From assembly GCF_004564355.1 (NCBI RefSeq), contig NZ_CP038266.1, positions 744,001-808,000 of the forward strand: DNA of 64,000 nucleotides, read 5' to 3'. The position numbers and the translations under genes were made by a program. This DNA comes from Microbacterium wangchenii (GTDB lineage: Bacteria; Actinomycetota; Actinomycetes; Actinomycetales; Microbacteriaceae). Below are positions 25,661 to 34,581 of the stretch, one piece after another. The notes below the pieces were generated by a model that was not told where the DNA came from, searched no databases, and saw only the letters and a program-made list of their open reading frames with translations. Each line of letters begins with the position of its first letter. The stretch's first letter is position 1.

Positions 25661-27226
25661 ATGAGCACGACACAGACCGCCCCCGCGAACGACGTGGAGT
25701 CCGCCGTCCGCGTTCTCTCGCACTGGATCGACGGCGCCGAGCGCCCCTCGACCTCCGGTCGCACGGCTCCCGTCTACAACCCCGCCACCGGCGCCGTGCA
25801 GGCCGAGGTGGCGCTGGCCGACCAGACCGAGATCGATGCGGCGCTGGCGTCGGCGCAGCGCGGATACGAGCTGTGGAGCGGGTATTCGATCGCGAAGCGG
25901 CAGGCGGTGATGTTCGCGTTCCGTGAGCTGCTGAACGCCCGCAAGGGTGAGCTGGCGCAGATCATCACGGCCGAGCACGGCAAGGTCGTCTCGGATGCGA
26001 TGGGCGAGATCCTGCGCGGCCAGGAGGTCGTGGAGCTGGCGACCGGGTTCCCGCACCTGATCAAGGGCGCCTTCAGCGAGAACGCCTCGACCGGGATCGA
26101 CGTGTACTCCCTGAAGCAGCCGCTGGGCGTCGTGGGCATCATCAGCCCGTTCAACTTCCCCGCGATGGTGCCGATGTGGTTCTTCCCCGTCGCGATCGCC
26201 GCCGGGAACGCCGTCGTGCTCAAGCCCAGCGAGAAGGACCCGTCGGCCGCCCTCTGGCTGGCGAAGCTGTGGCAGGAGGCCGGCCTCCCCGACGGCGTGT
26301 TCACGGTGCTGCAGGGCGACAAGCTCGCCGTGGACGGACTGCTGGAGTCTCTGGTGGTGCAGTCGATCTCGTTCGTGGGGTCGACCCCGATCGCGCAGTA
26401 CATCTACGAGACCGCCTCCCGGCACGGCAAGCGCGTGCAGGCCCTGGGCGGCGCGAAGAACCACATGCTCGTCCTCCCCGACGCCGACCTCGACCTCGTC
26501 GCCGACCAGGCCGTCAACGCGGGCTACGGGGCGGCAGGGGAGCGGTGCATGGCGATCAGCGTCGTGCTGGCGGTCGAGCCGATCGCCGATGATCTGATCG
26601 CGAAGATCAGCGAGCGGATCGGCACGCTGCGCATCGGCAACGGTGCGGGCGTGGACGGGGTCGAGCCGGACATGGGGCCGCTCATCACCGACGTGCACCG
26701 CGACAAGGTGGCCTCCTACGTCGACATCGCGGAGGCCGACGGCGCGAAGATCGTCGTGGACGGCCGGGGCCTGAGCGTGGCAGGTCACGAGGACGGGTTC
26801 TTCTTCGGCCCGACCCTGATCGACGACATCCCGACCTCCTCCCGTGCGTACACCGAGGAGATCTTCGGGCCGGTGCTCTCGGTCGTGCGCGTGCAGTCCT
26901 ACGACGAGGGCGTGGCCCTGATCAACTCCGGTCAATTCGGCAACGGCACCGCGATCTTCACCAACGACGGGGGAGCGGCCCGCCGATTCCAGAACGAGGT
27001 CCAGGTCGGGATGATCGGCATCAACGTGCCCATCCCGGTCCCGGTCGCGTATCACTCGTTCGGCGGATGGAAGCAGTCGCTGTTCGGCGACGCGAAGGCG
27101 TACGGCGTGCACGGGTTCGACTTCTTCACGCGGGAGAAGGCGGTCACCGCCCGCTGGATCGACCCCGCCACCCGCCACGACACCGACCACGGCGGCATCA
27201 ACCTCGGCTTCCCCCAGAACGACTGA
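25661..27226 (+). CDS. iolA: CoA-acylating methylmalonate/malonate-semialdehyde dehydrogenase
   Basis: 521 residues, ALDH superfamily. Catalytic Cys296 lies in GAAGERCMAISVVLAVEPIA; the NAD site residues are in VGIISPFNFPAMVPMWFFPV and SFVGSTPIAQYIYE. The C terminus (AVTARWIDPATRHDTDHGGI) and the VPIPVPVAYHSFGGWKQSLF motif are specific to the CoA-dependent MmsA/IolA branch. It converts malonate semialdehyde to acetyl-CoA and CO2, the last inositol step. GAAGGAAGAG precedes the ATG. Confidence 0.95.
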   Translation: MSTTQTAPANDVESAVRVLSHWIDGAERPSTSGRTAPVYNPATGAVQAEVALADQTEIDAALASAQRGYELWSGYSIAKRQAVMFAFRELLNARKGELAQIITAEHGKVVSDAMGEILRGQEVVELATGFPHLIKGAFSENASTGIDVYSLKQPLGVVGIISPFNFPAMVPMWFFPVAIAAGNAVVLKPSEKDPSAALWLAKLWQEAGLPDGVFTVLQGDKLAVDGLLESLVVQSISFVGSTPIAQYIYETASRHGKRVQALGGAKNHMLVLPDADLDLVADQAVNAGYGAAGERCMAISVVLAVEPIADDLIAKISERIGTLRIGNGAGVDGVEPDMGPLITDVHRDKVASYVDIAEADGAKIVVDGRGLSVAGHEDGFFFGPTLIDDIPTSSRAYTEEIFGPVLSVVRVQSYDEGVALINSGQFGNGTAIFTNDGGAARRFQNEVQVGMIGINVPIPVPVAYHSFGGWKQSLFGDAKAYGVHGFDFFTREKAVTARWIDPATRHDTDHGGINLGFPQND

Positions 27227-27245
27227 CCCCCACGGAGAGCACGAC

Positions 27246-28160
27246 ATGACCCCGACGGACCAGCGCTGGTTCCACCGCCGCGGCTCCCTCGCGCAGGGCG
27301 ACTGGGAATCGGTCGTCGACGCGGCGACCCCCGGGTGGCAGCACACCGGCATCCGCGTCGCCGACCTCGCAGAGGGCGACGCCGTCGCGCTGGCCGAGCG
27401 CGGCGTCGAGCGCATCATCGTCCCCCTCTCGGGCGAGTTCCGCGTGACGCACCACCACCACCCCGGCGAGGAGGAGACCCGGCTGCACGGACGCCCGTCG
27501 GTGTTCGCCGGCCCCACCGACGTGCTGTACCTGCCGACGGGCACGACCGCCGAGATCACCGGCACCGGCCGTGTCGCGGTGGCCGAGGCGCCGACCTCGG
27601 AGACGCGCCCCTGGCAGTACATCCCCGCCGCGTCCACGCCGGTCGAACTGCGCGGGGCGGGCGCGTCCAGCCGCCAGGTGCACAACTTCGGCACGCCCCC
27701 GGCCCTCGACGCCGCACGCCTGATCGTGTGCGAGGTTCTCACCCCGGCGGAGAACTGGTCGTCCTACCCGCCCCACAAGCACGACGAGCACGTTCCCGGC
27801 TCCGAGTCGCGCCTGGAGGAGATCTACTACTTCGAGGCGGCGCCGGTGGCGGATGCGGCGGCTCCCCGTGACGCGGCGTTCGGGATGTTCAGCACCTACT
27901 CCTCCCCGGCGGGGGAGATCGACATCAACGCGATGGTGCGCACGGGCGACATCGCGCTCGTGCCCTTCGGGTATCACGGCCCCGCCGTGGCCGCCCCGGG
28001 GTACGACCTGTACTACCTCAACGTGATGGCCGGGCCCGATCCGGAGCGGGAGTGGCTGATCAGCGACGACCCGGCGCACGCGTGGGTGCGCGACACCTGG
28101 AACGGGCAGAGGATGGACCCCCGGCTGCCCCTCGGACACGACACGGAAGGCCAGCACTGA
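27246..28160 (+). CDS. iolB: 5-deoxy-glucuronate isomerase
   Basis: 304 residues, bicupin KduI/IolB family. Metal-binding cupin motifs include RVTHHHHPGEEETRLHGRPS and the C-terminal SSYPPHKHDEHVPGSESRLE EIYYFE, and the ending YDLYYLNVMAGPDPEREWLI is characteristic of IolB. It isomerises 5-deoxy-glucuronate to 2-deoxy-5-keto-gluconate. The ATG follows GGAGAG; the stop overlaps iolD by one base. Confidence 0.94.
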   Translation: MTPTDQRWFHRRGSLAQGDWESVVDAATPGWQHTGIRVADLAEGDAVALAERGVERIIVPLSGEFRVTHHHHPGEEETRLHGRPSVFAGPTDVLYLPTGTTAEITGTGRVAVAEAPTSETRPWQYIPAASTPVELRGAGASSRQVHNFGTPPALDAARLIVCEVLTPAENWSSYPPHKHDEHVPGSESRLEEIYYFEAAPVADAAAPRDAAFGMFSTYSSPAGEIDINAMVRTGDIALVPFGYHGPAVAAPGYDLYYLNVMAGPDPEREWLISDDPAHAWVRDTWNGQRMDPRLPLGHDTEGQH

Positions 28161-30073
28161 TGGCGGCGACGAAGCGGATGACGGTCAGCCAGGCGCTCGT
28201 GGAGTTCCTGGGTCACCAATGGACCGTCGACGGCGACATCCGGGAACGCACCATCCCCGGCATGATCGGGATCTTCGGCCACGGCAACGTGGCCGGCATC
28301 GGCCAGGCGCTCAAACAGGCCAACGTCGACGAGCCCGACCTGATGCCGTACTACCAGGCCCGCAACGAGCAGGCCATGGTGCACCAGGCCGTCGGCTACG
28401 CGCGCATGCACCGGCGTCGCGCGACGCTCGCCTCGGCGGCATCCGTGGGCCCCGGTGCCGCCAACATGCTCACCGCCGCGGCGCTGGCCACGACCAACCG
28501 CCTCCCCGCACTCCTGCTGCCCAGCGACACGTTCGCCACGCGCGTGGCCGACCCCGTGCTGCAGCAGCTCGAGCAGCCGTGGGACATCGGCCTGACCGTC
28601 AACGACGCCTTCCGGCCGCTGTCGCGGTTCTTCGACCGCGTGCAGCGGCCCGAGCAGCTCTACTCCATCGCGCTGGCCGCTCTGCGGGTCCTCACCGACC
28701 CGGTGGAGACCGGCGCCGTCACGATCGCCCTCCCCGAAGACGTCCAGGCCGAGGCGATCGATGTGCCGGTGGAGTTCCTGCAGGATCGGGAATGGCACAT
28801 CCGCCGCCCGCTCCCCGAGCGCGCACCGCTGGCCCGTGCCGCGGCCGCGATCCGCGCTGCCCGCGCACCCATCATCGTCGCCGGCGGGGGCGTGCTCTAC
28901 TCCGGCGCCGAGGAGCAGCTCCGCGCGCTCGTCGAGGCCACCGGCATCCCGGTCGGCACCTCGCAGGCCGGCGGAGGCTCCCTCGCGTGGGACCACCCGC
29001 AGAACCTCGGCGGCGTGGGCGCGACGGGCACGCTCGCCGCCAACCGCCTCGCCGCGGGCGCCGACGTCGTGATCGGCATCGGCACGCGCTACAGCGACTT
29101 CACGACGGCCTCGCGCACGGCGTTCCAGAACCCCGACGTCGTCTTCGTCAACATCAACGTCGCCAGCTTCGACGCGTACAAGCACGGCACACAGCTGCCC
29201 GTCATCGCCGACGCGCGCGAGGCGCTGACAGCCCTCGCCGCGGCCCTCGGGGGCTACGCCGTCCCCGCCGAGCACGCCGAGCGCGTCGCCCGGGAGAAGG
29301 CCGGATGGGACGCGCTCGTGGACGAGGCGTTCGCCCCGACCGGTCGCCCGCTGCCGGGTCAGCCCGAGATCATCGGCGCCGTGCAGTCCGCCAGCGCCCC
29401 GGAGGACGTCGTCGTGCAGGCGGCCGGCTCGCTCCCCGGCGACCTGCACAAGCTGTGGCGCGTGCGCGATCCGCTCGGTTACCACGTGGAGTACGCGTTC
29501 TCGTGCATGGGCTACGAGATCGCCGGCGGTCTCGGTGCCAAGCGCGGGCTGCTGGCCGACGGCGATGACCGGGACGTCATCGTGATGGTCGGCGACGGCT
29601 CGTACCTCATGCTCAACACCGAGCTGGTCACCGCCGTCGCCGAGGGGATCAAGCTCATCGTCGTCCTCATCCAGAACCACGGCTACGCCTCCATCGGGCA
29701 CCTCTCCGAGACGGTCGGCTCCGAGCGGTTCGGCACGCTGTACCGCGAGTACGACCCGGCGGCCAAGAACTTCCAGGGCGAGGACATCCTCCCCGTTGAC
29801 CTCGCGATGAACGCCCGCAGCTACGGCATGGACGTTCTCGAGATCGAGCCCGGCGCCTCGGCTCTCGACGACCTCAAGGCCGCGATGGCGACGGCGAAGG
29901 CCTCCGAGCGCGCGACCCTCATCCACATCAACAGCGACCCGCTCGTCTACGCCCCCGAGGGCGAGGGCTGGTGGGACGTGCCCGTGGCCGAAGTGTCCAC
30001 GCTCGAATCCACCCGGCACGCGCGCGAGGAATACGTCGCGCAGCAGGCCGCCCAGAAGCCCCTCCTCGGCTGA
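28160..30073 (+). CDS. iolD: 3D-(3,5/4)-trihydroxycyclohexane-1,2-dione acylhydrolase
   Basis: 637 residues, thiamine-diphosphate enzyme. The N-terminal PYR domain has YYQARNEQAMVHQAVGYARM with the conserved Glu; the central domain contains APIIVAGGGVLYSGAEEQLR; the C-terminal PP domain has the ThDP/Mg motif VMVGDGSYLMLNTELVTAVA followed by IQNHGYASIGHLSE. It opens the inositol-derived ring to give 5-deoxy-glucuronate. The ATG overlaps the iolB stop. Confidence 0.95.
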   Translation: MAATKRMTVSQALVEFLGHQWTVDGDIRERTIPGMIGIFGHGNVAGIGQALKQANVDEPDLMPYYQARNEQAMVHQAVGYARMHRRRATLASAASVGPGAANMLTAAALATTNRLPALLLPSDTFATRVADPVLQQLEQPWDIGLTVNDAFRPLSRFFDRVQRPEQLYSIALAALRVLTDPVETGAVTIALPEDVQAEAIDVPVEFLQDREWHIRRPLPERAPLARAAAAIRAARAPIIVAGGGVLYSGAEEQLRALVEATGIPVGTSQAGGGSLAWDHPQNLGGVGATGTLAANRLAAGADVVIGIGTRYSDFTTASRTAFQNPDVVFVNINVASFDAYKHGTQLPVIADAREALTALAAALGGYAVPAEHAERVAREKAGWDALVDEAFAPTGRPLPGQPEIIGAVQSASAPEDVVVQAAGSLPGDLHKLWRVRDPLGYHVEYAFSCMGYEIAGGLGAKRGLLADGDDRDVIVMVGDGSYLMLNTELVTAVAEGIKLIVVLIQNHGYASIGHLSETVGSERFGTLYREYDPAAKNFQGEDILPVDLAMNARSYGMDVLEIEPGASALDDLKAAMATAKASERATLIHINSDPLVYAPEGEGWWDVPVAEVSTLESTRHAREEYVAQQAAQKPLLG

Positions 30074-30107
30074 TCACCCCGACCACCCCCTTGCACCGGA
30101 GAACACC

Positions 30108-31058
30108 ATGACCGACACCATCCCCGCCGACGCCGACATCGTCGTGAACTCCGGCGCAGGCCTGCGCATCGGCACCGCGCCGGACTCCTGGGGCGTATGG
30201 TTCCCCGACGACCCGAAGCAGGTGCCGTGGCAGCGGTTCCTCGACGAGGTCGTCGCCGCGGGCTACACGTGGATCGAGCTGGGCCCGTACGGGTACCTGC
30301 CCACCGACCCCCACCAGCTCGAGGACGAGCTCGGCGCGCGCGGGCTGAAGCTCTCGGCCGGCACCGTGTTCACCGGATTCCACAAGGGCGAGGACCAGTG
30401 GCAGCGCGCGTGGGACCAGGCCCTCGCCGTCGCCGGTCTCGCCTCCCAGCTCGGCGCGCAGCACCTCGTGGTCATCCCCGACCTGTGGCGCAGCGACGCG
30501 ACGAGCGAGGTGCTCGAATCCCGCACCCTCACCGACGAGCAGTGGGCCAAGCTCGCCGCCGGCCACGACCGGCTCGGGAAGGCCCTCCTGGAGGAGTTCG
30601 GCGTCGCGCAGCAGTTCCACTCCCACGCCGACAGCCACGTCGGCACGACGCGCGAGGTCGTGCGGTTCCTCGACGAGACCGACCCGCGGTACACCAACCT
30701 GTGCCTGGACACCGGCCACTTCGCGTACTACGGCGGCGACAACGTCAAGCTCATCCAGGAGCGGCCGGACCGCATCGGCTATCTGCACCTGAAGCAGGTG
30801 GACACCTCGCTGCTGTTCGACGTGCTGAAGAACGATGTGCCGTTCGCGGAGGCGGTGGCCCAGGGGATCATGATCGAGCCGCCGTACGGCGTGCCCGATC
30901 TCGCCCCCATCATCGAGGCCGTCGCCGCCATCGACTCCGACATCTTCGCCATCGTCGAGCAGGACATGTACGGCTGCGACGTCGACCGCCCGTTCCCCAT
31001 CGCCCAGCGCACGCGCGAGCACATCTTCGGCTGCACGCACTTCGCCCGCGTCCACTGA
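30108..31058 (+). CDS. iolE: Myo-inosose-2 dehydratase
   Basis: 316 residues, xylose-isomerase-like TIM barrel. Begins with RIGTAPDSWGVWFPDDPKQV, diagnostic of IolE, with barrel strands GYTWIELGPYGYLP and LHLKQVDTSLL and metal-ligand regions HSHADSHVGTTREV and NLCLDTGHFAYYGGDN. It dehydrates 2-keto-myo-inositol to the trihydroxycyclohexane-dione consumed by IolD. ATG preceded by CCGGAG. Confidence 0.94.
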   Translation: MTDTIPADADIVVNSGAGLRIGTAPDSWGVWFPDDPKQVPWQRFLDEVVAAGYTWIELGPYGYLPTDPHQLEDELGARGLKLSAGTVFTGFHKGEDQWQRAWDQALAVAGLASQLGAQHLVVIPDLWRSDATSEVLESRTLTDEQWAKLAAGHDRLGKALLEEFGVAQQFHSHADSHVGTTREVVRFLDETDPRYTNLCLDTGHFAYYGGDNVKLIQERPDRIGYLHLKQVDTSLLFDVLKNDVPFAEAVAQGIMIEPPYGVPDLAPIIEAVAAIDSDIFAIVEQDMYGCDVDRPFPIAQRTREHIFGCTHFARVH

Positions 31059-31077
31059 CCTCCCGGAAGGCAACTCC

Positions 31078-32091
31078 ATGACCAACGATCTCCGCATCGG
31101 CGTCGTCGGCGCCGGCCAGATGGGCGCCGACCACATCGCCCGCATCACCCACCGCATCTCCGGCGCCGTCGTCTCCGCCGTCGTCGAGCCCGATGCGGGG
31201 CGCGCCGCGGCGGCCGCGGCGAACGCGCCGGGCGCGGCGACCTTCGCCCGCATCGAGGATGCCATCGCCGCGGGCGCCGTGGATGCCGTGCTCATCGCCG
31301 TGCCCGGGCCCTTCCACGAGCCCGTGCTCATGCCGGCGCTCGAGGCGCGACTGCCCATCCTGTGCGAGAAGCCGCTCACGCCCGACTCCGCGTCGTCGTG
31401 GCAGGTGCTCGAGCGCGAGCAGCAACTGGATCGCCCCCACATCCAGGTCGGCTTCATGCGCCGCTTCGACGCCGAGTACGCGGCCCTCCGCGCGCTCGTG
31501 CAGTCCGGGGAGTCCGGCGAACTTCTGATGCTGCGCTGTGCGCACCGCAACCCGTCGGTGCCCGAGAGCTACACCCAGTCGATGCTCATCACCGACTCGG
31601 TCGTGCACGAGTTCGACGTCGTGCCGTGGCTCGCCGGCTCGCCCATCCGCAGCGTCGAGGTGAAGCATCCGCGGCGCAACAGCCTTTCGCCCGAGCACCT
31701 GCGCGAGCCGATCCTCGTCCTCATGGAGCTGGAGAACGGCGTGCTCGTGGACGTGGAGATGAACGTCAGCGTGCAGTTCGGCTACCAGGTGGACACCGAG
31801 GCGGTGTTCGAGAAGGGCCTCGCCCGCATCGGTCAGCCCTCCGGCCTGCAGACGTGGCGCGAAGGGTCGTTCTCGATCGCCGATCACATGAGCTTCACGA
31901 CCCGTTTCGCCGCCGCCTACGACGCACAGATCCAGCGGTGGGTGGACGCCGTGCACGAGGGCGCCCTCGTCGACGGCCCCAACGCGTGGGACGGGTATCT
32001 CGTCGCGCTCGCGTGCGAGGCCGGCGTCCGCGCGCTCGAGGGCGGCATCGTGCCCGTCGAAGCCCCTGCCCGCCCCGCCTTCTACGCCTGA
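31078..32091 (+). CDS. iolG: Inositol 2-dehydrogenase, Gfo/Idh/MocA family
   Basis: 337 residues. NAD-binding GVVGAGQMGADHIARITHRI, the EKP motif in LPILCEKPLTPD, and the catalytic Asp/His region DSVVHEFDVVPWLAG. Position in the operon supports oxidation of myo-inositol to 2-keto-myo-inositol, the first step. The family is broad, so scyllo- or chiro-inositol activity is also possible. Spaced 19 bp after iolE with GGAAGG. Confidence 0.9.
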   Translation: MTNDLRIGVVGAGQMGADHIARITHRISGAVVSAVVEPDAGRAAAAAANAPGAATFARIEDAIAAGAVDAVLIAVPGPFHEPVLMPALEARLPILCEKPLTPDSASSWQVLEREQQLDRPHIQVGFMRRFDAEYAALRALVQSGESGELLMLRCAHRNPSVPESYTQSMLITDSVVHEFDVVPWLAGSPIRSVEVKHPRRNSLSPEHLREPILVLMELENGVLVDVEMNVSVQFGYQVDTEAVFEKGLARIGQPSGLQTWREGSFSIADHMSFTTRFAAAYDAQIQRWVDAVHEGALVDGPNAWDGYLVALACEAGVRALEGGIVPVEAPARPAFYA

Positions 32092-32107
32092 CCCGGGAAG
32101 AGTCACC

Positions 32108-32980
32108 ATGGTCCGCATCGCCCTCGATCCGACGCCGTACAACGACACGGTGCCCCTGCTGGAATTCCCCGACCTGGTCGCGCGGCTCGGCTACGAGTAC
32201 GTCCAGCTCACCCCGAGCCCCGACTTCGGTCGCCACTTCCACCACCCGAAGGTCGACTCCGCCATGATCGCCGCCCTGAAGAAGCGCGCGCGCGATGCCG
32301 GCGTGACGATCACCTCGGTGCTCCCGGTGCAGCGCTTCGGCGGGCCGGAAGACCACCAGTGGCAGGCGGCGGTCTTCCACACCACCCGGTACATCCGGAT
32401 CGCCGCGGAACTGGAGGCGCCCGTCGTGAACACGGAGTTCTCCGGCCGCCCCGAGCGCGCGGAGGAGTCGGAGCACGCCTTCTACCGCTCGATGGAGCAG
32501 CTCCTCCCGGTGCTCGAGCGCGAGGGCGTGACGCTCAACTTCGACCCGCACCCCGACGACTTCGTCGAGGACGGGCTGGAGGCCTGGCGCATCCTCCGGG
32601 GCCTGAACAGCGACCGGGTCGGATTCGTCTACGTCGCGGCGCACACCTTCCACTACGGCGACCGCGCGGCCACGCTCCTGCCGATGGTGGGCGACCGGCT
32701 GGGCGCGGTGTATGCGGCCGACTCGTTCGACCACCGCCGCTCGCACGGCCTGCGCTACATCTCCAACCCGCCCGGCAACACCGCCCGCGTGCACCAGCAC
32801 CTCAACATCGGCGACGGCGACGTCGACTGGGACGAGCTGTTCGGCACGCTCCGCGCGATCGGCTACCTCGACCGCGAGGACGCGCTCATCGTCTCGAACG
32901 TGTTCGCCGAGGACGAGAACGCCGACGAATCCGCGCATTTCCAGCTGTCGCGGCTGCGGGAACTCATAATGTATGTTTGA
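32108..32980 (+). CDS. iolH: Sugar phosphate isomerase/epimerase, IolH-like
   Basis: 290 residues, AP-endonuclease-2/xylose-isomerase-like barrel. Strands LGYEYVQLTPSPDF, VVNTEFSGRPERA, TLNFDPHPDDFVEDGLEAWR and GAVYAADSFDHRRS carry likely metal ligands. It occupies the place of iolH in corynebacterial iol operons; the reaction is not established. The stop codon falls inside the operator that precedes the transporter gene. Confidence 0.82.
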   Translation: MVRIALDPTPYNDTVPLLEFPDLVARLGYEYVQLTPSPDFGRHFHHPKVDSAMIAALKKRARDAGVTITSVLPVQRFGGPEDHQWQAAVFHTTRYIRIAAELEAPVVNTEFSGRPERAEESEHAFYRSMEQLLPVLEREGVTLNFDPHPDDFVEDGLEAWRILRGLNSDRVGFVYVAAHTFHYGDRAATLLPMVGDRLGAVYAADSFDHRRSHGLRYISNPPGNTARVHQHLNIGDGDVDWDELFGTLRAIGYLDREDALIVSNVFAEDENADESAHFQLSRLRELIMYV

Positions 32981-32990
32981 CAGGACATAC
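32971..32990. promoter_or_regulatory. IolR-like operator and -35 box before the inositol transporter
   Basis: GTATGTTTGACAGGACATAC has perfect 6-bp arms GTATGT/ACATAC. Its centre contains a -35 TTGACA (32977-32982); a weak -10 CACGAT follows at 33001-33006 (18 bp spacer). It gives the transporter its own regulated promoter inside the iolH stop region. Confidence 0.6.
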
Positions 32991-33061
32991 TGACATCTGG
33001 CACGATACCCCCAATGGTGAACAGCGGGCCCCCGCCCGCGAACCCGACAAAGGAGTCCCTG

Positions 33062-34519
33062 ATGGCTACTTCCCATACCGCCGGCGGTCTGTCGGAGTCG
33101 AAACTCCCCCCGCTGGGGTCCGGTCCCCACCGGAAGCGCCTCGGTGTCGTCGCGCTGATCGCCACGTTCGGCGGTCTGCTGTTCGGCTACGACACCGGCG
33201 TGATCAACGGCGCGCTGCGGCCGATGGCGGAAGAGCTCGGCCTGAACCCCTTCACGGAGGGGGTCGCGACGTCCTCGCTCATCTTCGCCGCCGCGATCGG
33301 CGCCGTCACGTGCGGGCGTCTGTCGGACGGATGGGGCCGGCGCAAGACGATCATCCTCCTGGCCGTGCTGTTCTTCGTCGGCACCGTGTTCGTCGTCGTC
33401 GCCCCGAACCTGGGGGTCCTGGTCCTCGGCCGCGTGCTCCTGGGACTCGCCGTGGGCGGCGCATCCACCGTCGTGCCGGTCTTCCTCGCCGAGATCGCGC
33501 CGTACGAGATCCGCGGCTCGCTCGCGGGACGCAACGAGCTCATGATCGTCGTCGGGCAGCTGGCCGCCTTCGTCATCAACGCCATCATCGGCAACACCCT
33601 CGACCACATCGAAGGCGTGTGGCGCATCATGTTCGCCATCTGCGCGCTGCCGGCCGTCGCCCTGTTCATCGGGATGCTGCGGGTGCCCGAGTCGCCGCGC
33701 TGGCTCGTGGAGAAGGGGCGCAACGACGAGGCGCTCGCCGTCCTGAAGACCGTGCGCTCGGAAGACCGCGCGATCGCCGAGCTCGGCGACCTGACGAAGG
33801 TCACCGAAGAGGAGAAGGAAGCCGGCCAGCTCGGCTGGCGTGCGGTGTTCAGCAACCGGAACCTCCTGCGCATCCTCCTCATCGGCATCGGCCTGGGCAT
33901 CGCTCAGCAGCTCACCGGCATCAACTCGATCATGTACTTCGGTCAGACGGTGCTCATCGAGTCGGGCTTCGACGAGAGCGCCGCCCTCATCGCCAACGTC
34001 GCCCCCGGCGTCATCGCGGTCGTCGGTGCCTTCATCGCGCTGGCCATGATGGACCGCCTGGACCGCCGCAAGACCTTCATCATCGGGTTCTCGCTGACCA
34101 CCGTCAGCCACCTGCTGATCGGCATCGCCTCGATGACCCTGCAGGTGGGGAACCCCATCCGCCCGTTCGTGATCCTGTTCCTGGTCATCGTGTTCGTCGG
34201 CTCGATGCAGACCTTCCTGAACGTCGCGGTGTGGGTCTACCTGTCGGAGATCTTCCCGCTGCACATGCGGGGCCTCGGCATGGGCGTCTCGGTGTTCATG
34301 CTGTGGATCACCAACGGGTTCCTGTCGCTGTACTTCCTCTCCCTCGTGGATGCGGTGGGCATCACCGGCACCTTCTTCCTGTTCGCCGTGGTGGGCGCGC
34401 TGGCTCTCCTGTTCGTGTGGCGGTTCATCCCCGAGACCCGCGGGCGCACGCTCGAGGCCCTCGAGGAGGACGTGACGACCGGTGCCATCTACACGGTCAA
34501 GGGCCGCGTCCGCGCCTGA
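33062..34519 (+). CDS. Myo-inositol/proton symporter, MFS sugar porter family
   Basis: 485 residues, 12 membrane helices. Sugar-porter signatures: FGGLLFGYDTGVINGALRPM (helix 1), GRLSDGWGRRKTIILLAVLF (loop 2-3), ESPRWLVEKGRNDEALAVL, QQLTGINSIMYFGQTVL (helix 7), DRLDRRKTFIIGF and FIPETRGRTLEALEED at the C terminus. Location directly after the iol operon behind its own operator points to an IolT-type inositol importer. AAGGAG precedes ATG 33062; the upstream GTG/ATG options lack one. A strong hairpin follows. Confidence 0.92.
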   Translation: MATSHTAGGLSESKLPPLGSGPHRKRLGVVALIATFGGLLFGYDTGVINGALRPMAEELGLNPFTEGVATSSLIFAAAIGAVTCGRLSDGWGRRKTIILLAVLFFVGTVFVVVAPNLGVLVLGRVLLGLAVGGASTVVPVFLAEIAPYEIRGSLAGRNELMIVVGQLAAFVINAIIGNTLDHIEGVWRIMFAICALPAVALFIGMLRVPESPRWLVEKGRNDEALAVLKTVRSEDRAIAELGDLTKVTEEEKEAGQLGWRAVFSNRNLLRILLIGIGLGIAQQLTGINSIMYFGQTVLIESGFDESAALIANVAPGVIAVVGAFIALAMMDRLDRRKTFIIGFSLTTVSHLLIGIASMTLQVGNPIRPFVILFLVIVFVGSMQTFLNVAVWVYLSEIFPLHMRGLGMGVSVFMLWITNGFLSLYFLSLVDAVGITGTFFLFAVVGALALLFVWRFIPETRGRTLEALEEDVTTGAIYTVKGRVRA

Positions 34520-34531
34520 CCCCGCGCACAG

Positions 34532-34573
34532 GACAGAACCGCCCGCGCCCCTCGGGGTGCGGGCGGTTCTGTC
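34532..34573. terminator. Bidirectional hairpin terminator
   Basis: Perfect 15-bp arms GACAGAACCGCCCGC and GCGGGCGGTTCTGTC, with CCCC/GGGG pairing in the loop, between the convergent transporter and dehydrogenase genes. It serves both strands. Confidence 0.88.
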
Positions 34574-34581
34574 GTTGCCGC

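Noticed and set aside
24803..27742. 979-codon open frame on the minus strand across the iol genes
   Set aside because: It is antisense to well-supported iolC-iolA genes; high third-position G+C removes stop codons from shadow frames, and the translation is low-complexity Arg/Val/His/Gly-rich.
34526..34535. Match to the IolR-like motif in CACAGGACAG
   Set aside because: It is part of the terminator arm and has two mismatches in the key positions; no promoter is there.
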